A stretch of DNA of 64,000 nucleotides from Gerris lacustris (GCA_951217055.1 OX578280.1:46441882-46505881), one strand, 5' to 3'. Shown: positions 1-13,157, counted from the stretch's first letter. Numbers and translations are program-made. Notes: generated from the sequence alone by a model not told the origin.

Positions 1-920
1 AAACTGTTAAACTAATATTGAAACATGGCAGTCATAAGTCACAATGTAGAAGAAACAGGTCCACGTTAAAGTTATTCCGAATTTCCTTAAAAATATGAAA
101 CATACTAAACCCGAGAAGCATAAAAGCATAGTTAATTGTGCATATCTTGACCCCAAATTACGTCTAAGCTAATAATAATAATTGATAGGCATACTAATAA
201 CTCGTAAGTGATAAATACATTTTCACAAATAGAAACTAACTATTGTTGTGGTGCGTTAATTCTGTACCTGAGAGGTAAATTATTGTAAGTCCAATGTATT
301 TTATAATGACTTTGCGGAATGTACTGCATTACGTTGGAGGATAATTATAGTGAAGTAATGTAACTACTTTGTAATTAAATAAAGAGAATCACTACAATTC
401 AATGTCAATTTTACAATTAATTTAAAATGTATGAATATTTTGAAAAATACTACGTAATTTTCCGTTTTTAGCAAGTAGAAAATAGCTTACCTGCTATTAC
501 TGAATTGGGCTTTTAATTTACCTTGTAATTAAAAAAAACTTATAATTTACCTCTGAAGTACTGAATTAAAGATTGATAATTCGATGGGTTTACATGTATT
601 AAAAAATGTTTTTTTGCCTGCGCAGATATATCAAGCCTAATGACCAAATATACGTCATTGTCACTAAATTTATAATCCCATTAAGATACCGAAAATGGTT
701 AAAATATGTATTAAAAGTAACTAATACAACTATGTACTAATTTCGGAGGCAACTGAGAAGAAATATTTATAACTCTTAATATAATCGATGGTAATTAAAT
801 ATTTTAAAATATATACGCATGTATTAAGACTAGTTGAAATGCGTGATTATTCCGATATGTTTGTTTTATATGGGATAAAAAATTATTACTAATTATTTAC
901 TAATTCAGAGTGATCACAGT
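1..920. other. AT-rich intergenic DNA, nothing recognised
   Basis: No long open frame, RNA gene or clear repeat boundary is visible in this stretch. Confidence 0.6.
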
Positions 921-1088
921 GATTCCGTTCCCTAGATGCTTCCGTTACCTAGATACTTCTATTATTTAGATGCTTCCGTTATTTAGATGCTTCCGTTCCC
1001 TAAATGCTTCCGTTATCTAAATGCTTCCGTAGTCTAAATGCTTCCGTCGTTACCCAAATGTTTCCGGTATCCAGATGCTTACGTTATC
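921..1088. repeat. 17-bp minisatellite
   Basis: About ten tandem copies of a 17-bp unit of the form TTCCGTTATCTAGATGC, with substitutions clustered in the middle of the unit and one 20-bp copy near the right end. Confidence 0.92.
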
Positions 1089-1176
1089 ACACGCACAGGG
1101 CATTGGCACCCTTCATAATATTCAAACCAAAGTTTCCATGAATATTAATAAATCAATTTAGAATGAATATGCGATT

Positions 1177-1199
1177 CCCCCCCCCCCCCCCCTTTTTTT
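1177..1199. repeat. Poly-C (16) followed by poly-T (7)
   Basis: A homopolymer junction read directly from the sequence. It is prone to length error in assembly. Confidence 0.9.
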
Positions 1200-1301
1200 G
1201 TTGCTCTATTTTACTTTCTAATATATTATGTAGTAGTACACATTTATAAAGTGAAAGCATTGAAATGGCGCATAAATTCGATTTTGATTAATTCACACGT
1301 C

Positions 1302-1545
1302 TTGAGGACTCCTGAGTAAAAAAATTGAGTTTTTAAATAATGTCTTGTCTGTATATAGTCAGTGCAGACGCGTGGAGCCTAAACTACTGGGATTCCATTA
1401 TAATTGCATATTAAGACAAATCACAGTAAGAGACAAAATCAAGCAATTAATAATAACTCTAAATTTGGAGGCGTCACCCCCAAAAACTCTGAATAAACGT
1501 GAACAAAATTATTACTTGAAAACGGTTCCAACGATTTCGATTAAT
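1302..1545. repeat. Dispersed repeat copy A (pairs with 3990-4195)
   Basis: It shares an ordered series of blocks with 3990-4195: GAGG.C.CCTGA, TGCAGACGCGTGGA, CTCTAAATTT, GGCGTCACCCCCAAAAACTC and GAAAACGGTT. The two copies are diverged and in the same orientation. The family is not recognised. Confidence 0.75.
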
Positions 1546-1639
1546 ACATGCTAGAACGTGGTCTTTTTAAATACGAATCTAGACATATGATCAGCTTTCC
1601 CGGGAAAAATCTAATTGCTGAGAAAATAGCGTTAGATGC

Positions 1640-1690
1640 AAAGGGTGGGGGTCGGGGGGTCGGGTTCGATTCCCCAACAAGAAAGAGTAA
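1640..1690 (+). repeat. tRNA-like B box, probable SINE remnant
   Basis: GGTTCGATTCC at 1663-1673 is a perfect RNA polymerase III B box. No convincing A box or cloverleaf surrounds it, so it is a SINE remnant at best. Confidence 0.35.
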
Positions 1691-2474
1691 TGTCCATTGC
1701 AAATGTTGATAAAATGTTCAATAATCATACAATTTAATCACGAAAATTTGAAACAACTAACAAATGAGATTTAAATATAGTATCAGTATTCAGTATTTAT
1801 AAGAGAAAGTTTTGTTGCTTTTATCGGGCCGATATTTTCAGTTATAATGCAGCTCCAAATAAAACTTTTAGGTTAAAAAGGTAGGGTTATAAAAAAAAGT
1901 CTAGAGAGAACACTGAATGGAAAAAAAAAACAAAAAAGCACAATATATTATGTATGTCACAAGGTGTCAGTCCATTGTATATCACTTGCCTAATTCTCAT
2001 GGAGTACAAGGTAGGGCGCTAATACAGCGTGTCAGTAAAGAGAAACAAGCGCTTAGAAACTATCCTAGCGTACGAACTAACAACTAAAATACAAAAGACA
2101 GGGTTAAACTGTAGTTAATCGGTTGTACACCAAGTGGCAAACAAGAGAACTAAAATCATATTATCGACTTGCTCGGGCCCGGTGTTTCACAGTCAAACTC
2201 TATACCTACCTCGTGTTTCATTAGTTCATGTCAAAACACTATATGAATTTCCCATTTTCTCTCACGACAAAATATGAAACAGTCAATAACAATAGGTTTT
2301 TTTCGTTAAATGCATGAATTAAAGCAAAACTTGTTTATGTACTAACAATGAAATAAATATGGTTCATTGAATTATTGCGTCAAATGGGAAATAACCTACT
2401 AAACTTTTATTTTTTTCCCCTTCCTATACCGTTATGAAAAATTGAGTTTTTTTATAAATTAAGCTTTTGGGGGT

Positions 2475-2755
2475 TTCTTATACACCAGTTCTCAAAGGTT
2501 TCAGAACCGTAGGACCTATAATTCTATTTTAACATTATTGTTACTCGCAAATGGAAAAATATACAACAATTGGAAAAACTGACAAATTTTTTCTTTTTGT
2601 AAAAGTCGAATTAGGTTTATTTGAAGATTTTTATATTTTTCATTAAGCGTTGAGATTTTCTTAGTTATAATACACCAGTTATCAAAGGTTTACGAAGCAT
2701 GGAACCTAGAACTCTATTTCATTAAAATATTATTATTACTCGCGAATAAAATAAA
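2475..2755. repeat. Local direct duplication
   Basis: Two roughly 95-bp copies (about 2475-2570 and 2657-2752) share ACACCAGTT.TCAAAGGTTT, GGACCTA.AATTCTATTT and TATT.TTACTCGC. They are separated by about 90 bp of AT-rich DNA. Confidence 0.75.
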
Positions 2756-2859
2756 CAAGCGAAACAATAAACAAAACATATAAACATTTCTGTCTGATGT
2801 ATCATATAAAGAAAAAAGCAACGTACGCAGAAGATTGAAATTAAAATTGGACTACCTAG

Positions 2860-2975
2860 GGTCTAACTTTGACACACCATCCAAATTTTATCAAAATCGA
2901 ACCAGTAGTTTTCAAAATATGGGCAAAAATGTTGACAGATTGACTAAAAGACAGACACGAGACCAATAATTTCCA
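2860..2975. repeat. Dispersed repeat copy (pairs with 21825-21965)
   Basis: Shares TTTGACACA.CATC.AAATTT, AGTAGTTT.CAAAATATGGGC and GACAGACACGAGACCAA blocks with 21825-21965 in the same orientation. Both copies end in the GACAGACA pattern common in degraded insect repeats. Confidence 0.7.
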
Positions 2976-3989
2976 TTAATATCAGAAAAAACACATTAGA
3001 AACATAAACAAATTTCGTTTTTAAGATTGATTACAGTGGTTCTGTTACCTCAGGTCACCTCGAAAGTATAATATAATATAATCTTATGAGAAGACACGAT
3101 AGCTTAGCGTAAGGATTCGAGGAAAGAAAAAGAATACGCAAATGAGTGGACTGAAATACTTCAAAAAGAAATTGAAATTAACGTTGCCTGAATTCAGGTG
3201 AAAATGAAGAGCATCAGAATGATTCAAATCTAAAAACTTCAAATAACCAAATTTAATCTTTTAGTAAGTTAGATTGAGAATGATCCAAGGAGGGGTCGAA
3301 ATATCACAATTGTGAGCCTTATAATTCCTTAATGGTCTCAACTACTCAGATTAAAAAATACAAAGAATAATTTACTAATTTAAATGCAATTTGGAATTGA
3401 AAGGACGCTTTAAAGACATCAGACATTAAAGACATATTGTATGTGATATCTGAGCGATGGTTTTAAAGCTGCTCTAAAGTTTTTCCTCTTTGTAATATGA
3501 ATTTTACAATGTAAGTGTAAGATGCAATGTTCTACTCTTCTTTTTGACATGCTATTCTGTAGTTTTGAAGTATACGTGACTTTATTCAGGTTTACCTCTG
3601 AGTTCACCTACATCCGCCAACATCTAGTTCCTCTCGCTTTCCATCTGTCCCGGTGCTGATGAAGACGGGTAGTGATTAAAAACTGGTTTTATCTTAAGTA
3701 AGGTCGGTTTTAATCATTAACTCACGAATCAAATTTGCTATTCATTCACACTAGCCATCCATGGAACGGAATATATTCTCAAATATTTCCTAAAACATTG
3801 GTAAACAGAAAATATATGCGACCAGCTGCCAATTTTTTCACGTAAAGTAATAATTATTTAATAAAAACTTAGTTTTAGTTGCATCAAATTGACAAAATTC
3901 TCTATATCTTTTATACATTTGTATATTTTATACAATACATATATAAAAAGTATTATGATGGAACAAACATTTTATTTAGATGGATTTAC

Positions 3990-4195
3990 ACTTTTTGAGG
4001 TCCCCTGAATTTAAAAAGGTGTTTTTTTAAAAAAATCTCTGAATGTCTGTGCAGACGCGTGGAAAAATTACACCCCAAGGAGAAGTCGAGAAAATAATTA
4101 AACTCTAAATTTTGGGGGACGCCACCTCCCAAAACTCTGAAAAAAACGTGAAAACAAAATTATTTCTCGAAAACGGTTTCGAATATTTGTTTAAA
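3990..4195. repeat. Dispersed repeat copy B (pairs with 1302-1545)
   Basis: Second copy of the family described at 1302-1545. It lies immediately beside the inverted-end element that begins at 4217. Confidence 0.75.
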
Positions 4196-4216
4196 TAAAT
4201 CTAAAATGTGTTTTTT

Positions 4217-4879
4217 AGGGTCCGTAGGCAAAACCAAGGACTCTTATATTTTCCTGCGTGTGTCTGTCCGTCCGTCTTCTCGCGTGCTCTCACGGCTACA
4301 CCTTTTGTCCGATCACTTTGAAATTTGGCATGTATGTGACTTGTACCTGCCCACATATTTTAAAAATATAGCGACTTAAAAAACATATTTTTCAAAAAAA
4401 TTAGGGTAAAAAAACTTAAGGGTTAACATTTTTTTTCGACACCGTGAGGGGTATCATGTGAAAGGGTACTTCGAGCTGATTACAAAAATATATAATTCTT
4501 TGGTTATAACTTTGATAGGGCGAGAATAGGGAGTTTGAAACGTGTCCCCCCCCCCCTCTATCTCGCTTATGTGAAGTGCAAAAAATCTGAAAAAATTCCT
4601 GAACATTCTTCGACCAAAAGTAAAGATACCACTTTTTGGAAATTTCGAAAAAAATATTATTTTATTTTTTATTGACAAAATAGTTTTTTTATAATTATGG
4701 TCTTTTCGATGTATTTATATGGTTGTAGTCCGGTTCAGTGGCAAAAAAAATACTTTATCAGAGTGTGTTTTGAGAAAATCAGACCCTTAGAATGGTTCAA
4801 AGTAAGCTTTTTAGCATTTTAAAAAACACTGTTTATACACTTTACAGTTAAACACTATATAGTGTGGCCTACGGACCCT
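4217..4879. mobile_element. 663-bp non-autonomous element with 13-bp inverted ends
   Basis: The perfect terminal inverted repeat AGGGTCCGTAGGC (4217-4229) is matched by GCCTACGGACCCT (4867-4879). The interior is non-coding and carries a GTCTGTCCGTCCGTC run near the left end. Similar AGGGTNCCGTAG ends are widespread in insect genomes. No flanking duplication was confidently identified. Confidence 0.7.
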
Positions 4880-4929
4880 CGCTGTGTGCTGACTAGCACA
4901 CACTTGACCTGTTTATTCGATTTAAAGAA

Positions 4930-5790
4930 CCTGAAACATGAAAATATTTAAAATGTTTTTGCATCACTTTTGTACTCTTCCCAAGGGCTTTCCAACGATA
5001 TATAATAACCCCGTACCAAATATCTCCTGTTTTCTGATCGGCGAAAAAAAAAAATTCCCGATATCGCCCCTAAGCGGGGGTGCACGTAAAAAAAAGGTCT
5101 CGTTACCGGCTATGGACCTATGCAGGATCTACAAAAGCCTCGAAAAAGAATTAAAATTTTTAATTAATTCAAAAGTTATACGTAAAAAGTTGTTAAGAAA
5201 ACGTTCTTTTTCACCGTAGACGATTTTCCGTTGAAAATAAACCCGTTTCCCGGAAGATTTCCCGCCATATAGCATTTTTCCCTAAAAAATGCGCTATAAC
5301 CTTAACAATTTCCAGAAAACTGCATGTCTCTACGACAAACACACCCATCAGTACAAAAATCCAAAAAAGCACCCTATTTCGCCCTATAGAGCCGATTTTC
5401 GCCCTTAAGGAGTGGTTCAAAACTGCCCTTACCCAATGTTTGGTCAAGTGATTTTTAAGGTTCCTAACCGATTTTGACATTACCAACTCTTTGATTTTTC
5501 CGAAAATCAAGAGGCGGGGATTAATTATTTTTTTGTTTTTTGCCGTGGCGTCTTAAAAAACAGTAAATTTTTACCTCCCCTCCCACATTCGACGGACAAT
5601 GAAGTTGCGCCCCCGCCCCACACCACAGCTCGGTCGGCCTGCGGCCCCCTCGTAAAGTCAGTCGATTTACAAAAATTAGGAGACAGACAGACGAAATGCT
5701 AAACGGTCGTGTTAAAACTAAGACCTCGCTTCGCTCGGTCAATAACACTCCAAAGCGAAGCACGGGAATCCGGCTAGTATATATATTTAA
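4930..5790. repeat. GC-richer repeat block, family unknown
   Basis: Higher GC than the surroundings, with C-runs, a short palindromic segment around CGCTTCGCTCGG and a GACAGACAGACGAAATGC tail. It resembles the body of a degraded transposon. No intact frame is convincing. Confidence 0.4.
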
Positions 5791-7700
5791 TTAATATAAA
5801 CAGGTTTTTACCTGTCTGGAAAATGAGCAGTATATTGTATAAAAAAGAAATCTAAGTATTCTATATGATATAAACCGGTTTTGACTGCTGAAAATGAGCA
5901 GTTTATTGCAAAAAAAAAAAAAAAATACTAATCCGGTTTGGACCAATTTAGTAAGTCATCAATTTTGGTCTTTCATTTTTATTAACAAATGGTTAATTTT
6001 TTTTTTAAATGCACTAACTTGGAGGTCATAAATTAACATTAAAAAAAAGCAGAGCGTGAGAAAGAAATTTTCTTAATCTATGTGAACCAGGGCCATCAAT
6101 TAGTTTTTAATCGGACTGTAAGAACAATCACCAAATTACTATTGGACAGAAAAAGTATAACAACAAAAAATTCGGTACGACAAAATTGAAAAAAACTTCC
6201 TCATATATTATATAGTAACTCTGAATTTAAATCCAATAATATTTAATTTAATTAATTCTTTAAAAAGTGTCCAGCTAGTTAGTTTTCGATTTTTAGCAAA
6301 ATCAGATTTATTTTCATCAATATCTAGGAACCTAGATTTTACAATGATTTTTTTTTGGAATGGACTACAAAAAAAATAGTTTAATCAAAATCATTAAACC
6401 TTTTTTTGGGAAAATTTGTTTCAAAGATTTTCTACAGTTTTTTTGGGAGGGGGACGACTACCTACCAATATAGAGCTAAAATTAATTCCTTCATTTCTTC
6501 TCGGGATATAAAATTTCTGAACATGTAAGCCAAATTTCCTCAAAATCGGTCCAGGAGTTTAGGATCCATGCAAAGACCACTGAAGAAAGACAGACTTTTT
6601 CAATTCATCTAACTAAGGGGACATAAAACGATTAAATCCAAAGATTTTTTTTAGCGCCATCGCAATACTTTTTCTGTAGTAAAATTGCTCATGTTATATT
6701 ATACACAAGTAAAAATTGAGTATCATGTATCATTATAACAAACGTAATTTTAAATATGAACCATACAACATTGTAGCGGTAAACACCGCTACAATTATTT
6801 TTATTTTAGCTGTATTTTTTCTGAAACATACAAACGCCGTTATTTTATACAAAGCAATATAATGGAGTTTCTCTTTCTATCTTTTTATCTCGTTCTCTCA
6901 TGTATCCCTCTCTTTTTATGCTTCTTCCCTTCCTATTGGCGTCAGGTTTCTTCCAGCATTGCTTTGCATACATCCTTCTTCCTTGAACTCACATTCTAAA
7001 CCCTATTCGCTTCTCAAAGTCAAATATAACGAGTCACGCAGTTTCTTATTCAAATATATATGATTAGAGTAGGTTTTCTTTTTCTTTACAAAATTACAAG
7101 GAAATCTGAAAAATTATTTGGCTTTTCCACATTATTTCGATAAATTATACTTGGAGTTTCTTCAACATCCTAATCAACACATAGGTTATTTTATTGGTTG
7201 TTATAACAATAAAGTGGTCTAATTTGGTTATAATAAACCTGTAGTATTAATAGGTTCAAGTTTTGACAGCGAGGGAAAATAAACTGGGGTGAGGAATCAA
7301 CTAGGTAAACAAAAATGTTATTAGATTCCCTCAGAATAATTGCATAGTGGCTTTATTTTTTTTCTCACACAGGCTGGCAAACCTGAATGTCAAAAATGAA
7401 CTCTTCTTTATGCTACTGTAGAATAGATTCCTAGAATAGCTACTAACCTAGTACCAGAAGTTCAATTGGTGGTACCCACGCTACACGGATTTCTACACAT
7501 GTATTTAGAACTTTCTACCGCTCATAGCCCCTACCTAGAGATTCATCTCAACATCCAAAATCAAAGCCAGAGATTCAAAACAAAATCCCCAAGACTAAAC
7601 CTTTCAGTGGATCTTTATGTACCCTGGCTTTACTCTCTTTAGACGGATTTTATATGTAAGCACCAGGATTACAAGCATAAGGATTTTATTAAGGATATCC
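5791..7700. other. AT-rich intergenic DNA with one strong hairpin
   Basis: The stretch is AT-rich with diverged repeat text around 6480-6620. The only sharp structure is an 11-bp perfect stem at 6770-6780 and 6785-6795 (ATTGTAGCGGT / ACCGCTACAAT) with a 4-base loop. Confidence 0.6.
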
Positions 7701-7744
7701 TTCTCATAAAATGAAGAAGTCCTTGGAAGTTCATTGCTATTATC

Positions 7745-8110
7745 ATCATTTATGTTTAAGAAGCAGGAGGTTCAGGGTTCGATTCCTGACTAAGGCAAGG
7801 TTTCACCCAGTATAGCCGTATAACTAGGTACAAGTATAGTAGTAACGTACACAGAAATTTTTTTAGGGAAGGGCAGCTTGAGCTAAAGTCTCTTGACTAG
7901 GTATGCTGGTTTAGCATATCCCATAATTTACACCCGTGCTTTGCGATAGAATGTGTTGTCTACTTCTACCACTACCATTAAATTTCTAAGCAGGATTATC
8001 TAGACGTTATACCTTTTACTATTTTTTTATAAATTCAATTTTTTAAGTTTGAGGTTAGTATTCTTATTATACGGAAAGATTAAATTTTAATTTAAATCAA
8101 ATATTTTTTT
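7745..8110 (+). repeat. Probable SINE remnant and shared repeat tail
   Basis: A perfect B box GGTTCGATTCC lies at 7776-7786. About 250 bp downstream, 8033-8105 matches 31458-31528 almost base for base (AATTCAATTTTTTAAGTTT, then ACGGAAAG and TTAAATTTTAATTTAAATC). The relation between the B box and the shared tail is not certain. Confidence 0.45.
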
Positions 8111-9740
8111 TATAATTAAATAATTGAACAGGGCGAAACGAAATAATATGATAAACTTTTTGGAAGAAACTCAATCTTAAACTGAACAAAGCGCCGCAGG
8201 ATATAGCATTATAATCCATATCTGTTAGTAATCAAAACGCAGATCTTATAGCGAATAAATTAAATTTCTTCCCCTTCCAACACACTCTAATTTTAATTTC
8301 TATCCGCGTATTCAGAAATAAAATTAATATCCTATGATAACACAACAAACAAAAATAACTATACTTATAAAAACTACTTTGAGACTGTAAAACTTTATAG
8401 AATTTTTAGCTATTACACCACCATATATTCGTTTTTTATGTGGGTCGATCAAGGGTAGTAAATAAGTATTTCAACTTAGGTGAATCGTTCTTAAACCACC
8501 ATATATTGAGTTTTAGCATTACTTGTGATCAATACAAAACAATGTCACTAAAGCAAAACACGAAGATTCGGAAAACTTATAGTATCATATTTCTATTAAA
8601 CAAAGAATTTCTCACAATTAATTATTTAAGGCACTAGATACCTATTTCATAACAGAATAAACCATCGTCAGGTAATTAAACAGAAAATTTAAAATCAAAT
8701 GTTTTCTAAAAGCTTTTTGAGTTTCTGAATTTAAATTTAGTATAAATACGTGATATGAAAATTTTTGTTAGAATGTGCCTGATCGATTAATTTATTTTGC
8801 CTCTCTTTTCACACTTAATGTCGACCAACACTAGTCCGGCCCGAGTCGCCCACCGGTAATACAATAAACGAGAGGACCCAAGTGGTCTACACATAATCCT
8901 AATTCGATGATTCAATGCATTTAATTTTATCGACAAAAATCCTGCCCGAGCCGGCAGTTGGGTCTATTGCCTTTCATAGGCAAATATTTACAGGAAATGC
9001 AAATACATCAGTTATGTATGACAGTTTTTTTTTTTTTTTTTTTAAATGTATTGCGGGTCCAAGTTATGTAATCATTTCGAAGGGGAGGGGGAGGTCCCCC
9101 GAAATAATGTGATATATTGAACATCAGAAATCCATTGAATAAACATTTTTTTTTTCTTTATCCAATGTTGTATCCTAGTGCTGTAATTTATAGTTGTTAT
9201 TTTATTTGTTACCCTGAGTGATATTATAATAGATAAACGCTTCAGTAAATTTTGGTTATAAACAGACCAATTTTTCTAAAAACAAGATCCAATCACAGAT
9301 AACCTGATGATAGTTTGAATCCAAGAGTGGTGAGGGTTCATCCAAAGGATCACAACGTAGAGATGTGTAAAGTAGCCGATATATAATAACGTAATTTTGC
9401 GCTGACAAGGACGTAAGAGAAGCTCCTAACTATTATCTGCACAGGCCGGATAGCTTTAAATGAAATAATTTAACATTTTGCATCAAATTAGGCATTTTTA
9501 AAAAGTCACGAGAACAATCTTTTTATCACCCTTGTCCTTACATATGAAAACTGTCGAAAGAGGCCACAGCCATTGGAGAGGATACATCAACTTCCATCCA
9601 ATCACCAAAAAAAAAATTGTTAAAAGTTTAAGAGGTCACTGTTCGAGGGAGAGGATAGTTAATGAGTGGCGATACAGTGGTCGGGTTAGTGGAGCGTATC
9701 AAGTTAGATCCTGGGTCAAGGTTAGACTCGGATATGTTAG
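8111..9740. other. AT-rich intergenic DNA
   Basis: Short low-complexity runs (poly-T at about 9024-9042) and a small GC-richer patch at 8830-8960 containing two related GCCCGAG segments. No gene is recognised; the frame at 9532-9756 has no family features. Confidence 0.5.
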
Positions 9741-10065
9741 GAAAAGTCAAAGGTAGCCCTCCCCACCGCTTCGCCTTATCATTGTACCCAGGCTAACCTG
9801 AATGCTTCCAAGACGACCTACTGACCCAGTGGCTAACTCCTAACTCCCCTCCACACAGCTCAATGTCCTCCCCCGCCACTTCATCGCCACTGCTCTCTCT
9901 TTCGTTCACTCCCTCCCCAACTCAACGAGTCTTTTGTTTTCTTTGTCTCTTGTATTGTCTGTCGGTTCGTCTGTCTGTCCTCCAGTCCTCCTGTCTCCCA
10001 GTCCGCGTCTAACAACACGTCCGAACTGACGCGTCCATTTTTTGACATCCAGAGTCTGTCATACA
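9741..10065. other. Strand-asymmetric pyrimidine-rich island
   Basis: The + strand is strongly C/T-rich with many TCTGTC and CCTCC motifs and higher GC than the flanks. It looks like an untranslated leader, a promoter-proximal region or the end of a retroelement. The open frame on the minus strand here looks like a by-product of the purine bias. Confidence 0.4.
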
Positions 10066-10886
10066 CACTGAATTAGAAACAGCAACTAACATTTTCATTT
10101 TTTCTTCAGAATTTGTAATATTGTTTCATCTTTAATCTTAACCAGGTAATTTTGTCTAATTTTCCTTTTATTAATTTTCATCCTTTTAAGCAAAATCATT
10201 ACAAGCTTCACAATTAAAATTAATACAATTTCCTTACAAATGTATTAAAGTTTAAGGACTATAATTATCATTCATTTGGCAGTAAAATTCATATCATTGC
10301 CAAAATCAAAAAAGAAAATAAAGGAAGAAACTAAGATTTATTTTATTAAATCTTAGTTAAGGAATTAAAGGTAATCTAAAAATTAATTGTATAGATGTAT
10401 CAATATGCTTCATTTAATTTTTATTCATATTATATATATTGTTTTTATCTCATCTACATAAAATAGTACCTACATTTTTTAAATATATTTGCTTTGGTTA
10501 AATAAAATACTGTCCCCAATTTTGTTAATAGTCAGGGTGCCAAATGGCTATTTTTAAGGTAACCTGGAATTAACGTATACATAAAATTTTTTTTCGTTTT
10601 CTTGTTCAATAATATGTATACTTTAAGAATCCGAGTGATGCCACCCTGTCACCCTTGAGCATTTTCAGAAAATCAAAATGGCGGCAAATAAATACTGAAA
10701 AATTAAGGTTTTCTGATTAGATTCAATATGGGCGTGTGATACATAATTTCTTAGGTTTTTGATGTCAAGGAACATGAATCTGAGTGCCTAGAATGGGTTT
10801 GAATAATAATTGTATGTTTTTTTATTATGTTTTATTTATTTTAATAAAAGCAGGATTCCCATCCTTTATTCAGTATAGGAGGCTCC

Positions 10887-11210
10887 TACACGTCCGGTTA
10901 GTTTACCCTCTTCCAGTCGTCCAATCGAGCTGAAACTTGGCACATAGACTCTCTACCACAAAAACATTTTAACAAATTAATTAATTAATTAATTTTTCAA
11001 TTTAATTAATTTAATTACATTTTTAATTTATTTCTATTTCTTAATTTTTTCAATATTTAATTAATCCATTTATTTTTAAAAAGTTAGTTTATTAAATTGA
11101 AAAATTAACTAATTAATTAATTTGTTAAAATGTTTTTGTGGTAGAGAGTCTATGTGCCAAGTTTCAGCTCGATTGAACTACTGGAAGAGGGTAAACTAGC
11201 CGAACGTGTA
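10887..11210. repeat. Foldback (inverted repeat) of about 320 bp
   Basis: Arms of more than 100 bp converge on an AATTAATT-rich centre near 11048. The left arm has TACACGTCCGGTTAGTTTAC and GAAACTTGGCACATAGACTC; the right arm is its reverse complement with few mismatches. It is nested inside the 10531-13680 mosaic. Confidence 0.88.
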
Positions 11211-11620
11211 AGAGCGGGCCCCAAAAGGGTGTCCATGACCGCAAACAAGGCTTCAATACTAAATTCACACATATTCAATAAAAAAAGACAATAAAAAACT
11301 GCCAATTGCTGTGGCACATAGCTTTCTCGCGTCCTATTTCGTAGATACTTGAATGATTTTATGTATTTACAACCCATAATTGTCAAAATTATTTCATTTT
11401 CCCCGTTTTTTATATCTGACAAAATTGTTTTGATTTTTTAGATGAATTAAATTCTCCTTTGAGCAAAATTTAAAAAACAATTGAGCAAAATTTCCGTTTG
11501 CGCAGTTCGTGCGCAGCCGGTTTAAATTAATCTGGGACTATCTGCGGACTACTGTCGACAAACCACCCAAATATCATAAAAATCATATGAGTACTTTTGA
11601 AGATAAAGGTGAAATTAATT

Positions 11621-11820
11621 GTATGTTTGTGCGTATGTGGAAGACAAGCAAATGAGCGCATAAGGATGAAACTTATATAGAACTAAAAATGAGCTTATTA
11701 TGACCTAACATCCAAAATTCATTAAAATTGGATAAGTATAGTTTTTATGACTTGTTGGTTCGCAAAAATTGTGGACAGACCAACAGACAGACACGGAACA
11801 AGAAATGTTTCGTATGTCTT
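11621..11820. repeat. Direct repeat copy 1 (pairs with 12961-13157)
   Basis: Roughly 200 bp beginning ATGTTTGTGCGTATGTGGAA and ending in GACAGAC then AAATGTT.C.TATGTCT matches 12961-13157 in the same orientation. The two copies bracket the inner inverted repeat. Confidence 0.85.
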
Positions 11821-12282
11821 TTTTAATTAAATAAATTAATGATTAATTTTAAAAATTTTAAATTAAATTATTTAATTCATCAATAAAAAGATAATTAATT
11901 AATTTAATTTAAAAAGTAAAATTAATTGGCATAAAATCTTTGGAGGGCTAATTAACTCACGTCCCTAATTAACTCTAACTAAAAAATATTCTAACAAATT
12001 AATTAATACATTAATTTTTAAATTTTATTAATTATCTATTTAATTTACCCTTACAAAATAAATGAAGTTTTTAAAAGCAAAATAAACGTTATTTATAATT
12101 ACTTTTTTTTACCTGTTTTACTTGTTTTATGGGCTAGTATTATTTGATAAGTTGTTAGGACTAGTTAGGGTAATGTGATCCTAAGTATGCAGCTTCGAAA
12201 AACATGTGCTCGCTGCGTAGCAAAAGTAAAGTGAAAAATTGTCGGGCTTCTTTCAGTTGTTGCCATATAACTCGTTTACTAA

Positions 12283-12957
12283 GTTGTTCGATGTTAGTCG
12301 TAATTACTATTTTTAAATTGCAGTAAATTTGCAGCAGCATAAGCCCAACGGCAACTCTGAACGTTCAATAATTTCCGAGATATGACACTTAAAAAAGTAG
12401 TAGTTTTTATCCCCAAAAAAATGAACATTTTAGGTATTGGTCTCGTTTCAGGCCGAATATCGGCATTAAACCGCTCTCTTATAAGAAATCAAGTTGTAGT
12501 AAATTTAATTAGCTTCCTTGACAGTACAAACGAAGGCTGTAGGCCCAATTGTTCTGGTGCAATAAAAAAAAAATGAATATTAGATTTGTGTAGGCGTTCT
12601 ATATGAAAGACGAATCTGGAGAGAAGGGTCTGTTTCTCTCTGTATGGAGGGGACGCATCCATTGACACCCTAAACGGCCACCGGTTCCGCCTATTCGTTA
12701 AGTCAGCAGAAAACGCTTAAAAGGAAGCCAATCAAATTTGATGCAACTTCTTCATAATTTTCTCGTAGGTGAGCGGTTTTATGCCGATATTCGGCCCGAA
12801 ACGAGAGCAATACCTAAATTTTCAATTTTTTGGAAAACCTGCTAATTTTTAAAGTGTTATATCTAAGAAACTATTAGAAGATCAGAGTTGCGGTTGGACT
12901 TATGCTGCTGCAAATTTACTGAATTTTAAAAATAGTAATAACGACTAACATCGAACT
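12283..12957. repeat. Inverted-repeat element with about 190-bp arms
   Basis: Arms at about 12283-12480 and 12770-12957 are reverse complements with scattered changes (GTTCGATGTTAGTCGT.ATT, GCAGCAGCATAAG.CCAAC, GGCCGAATATCGGCAT). The interior of about 290 bp is unique. It is likely a foldback MITE inserted between the two direct copies. Confidence 0.85.
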
Positions 12958-12960
12958 ATG

Positions 12961-13157
12961 TATGTTTGTGCGCATGTGGAAGAGAAATAAATGGGTGCAG
13001 AAGTTTAAACATATATGGGACCAAAAATGGGCTAATTATGACCTACCATCCTAATTTCAATAATACCAGATGACTAGTTTTTAAGATATGTTGGTTCGCA
13101 AAAATTGAGCAACAGACCGATAGACAGACAAGTAACCAAAAATGTTCCCTGATGTCT
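12961..13157. repeat. Direct repeat copy 2 (pairs with 11621-11820)
   Basis: Second copy of the repeat at 11621-11820, in the same orientation. Just after it, TTCAGAACGATCACAT occurs twice within 60 bp (about 13215 and 13250). Confidence 0.85.

Noticed and set aside
3651..3690. CTGATGAAGACGGGTAG as a further hammerhead-like motif
   Set aside because: The CTGATGA box is present but no GAAA follows a stable hairpin, so it is too weak to list with the others.
9532..9756. 74-residue plus-strand frame
   Set aside because: No domain, no neighbouring exon signals, and it lies in diverged repeat-like DNA.
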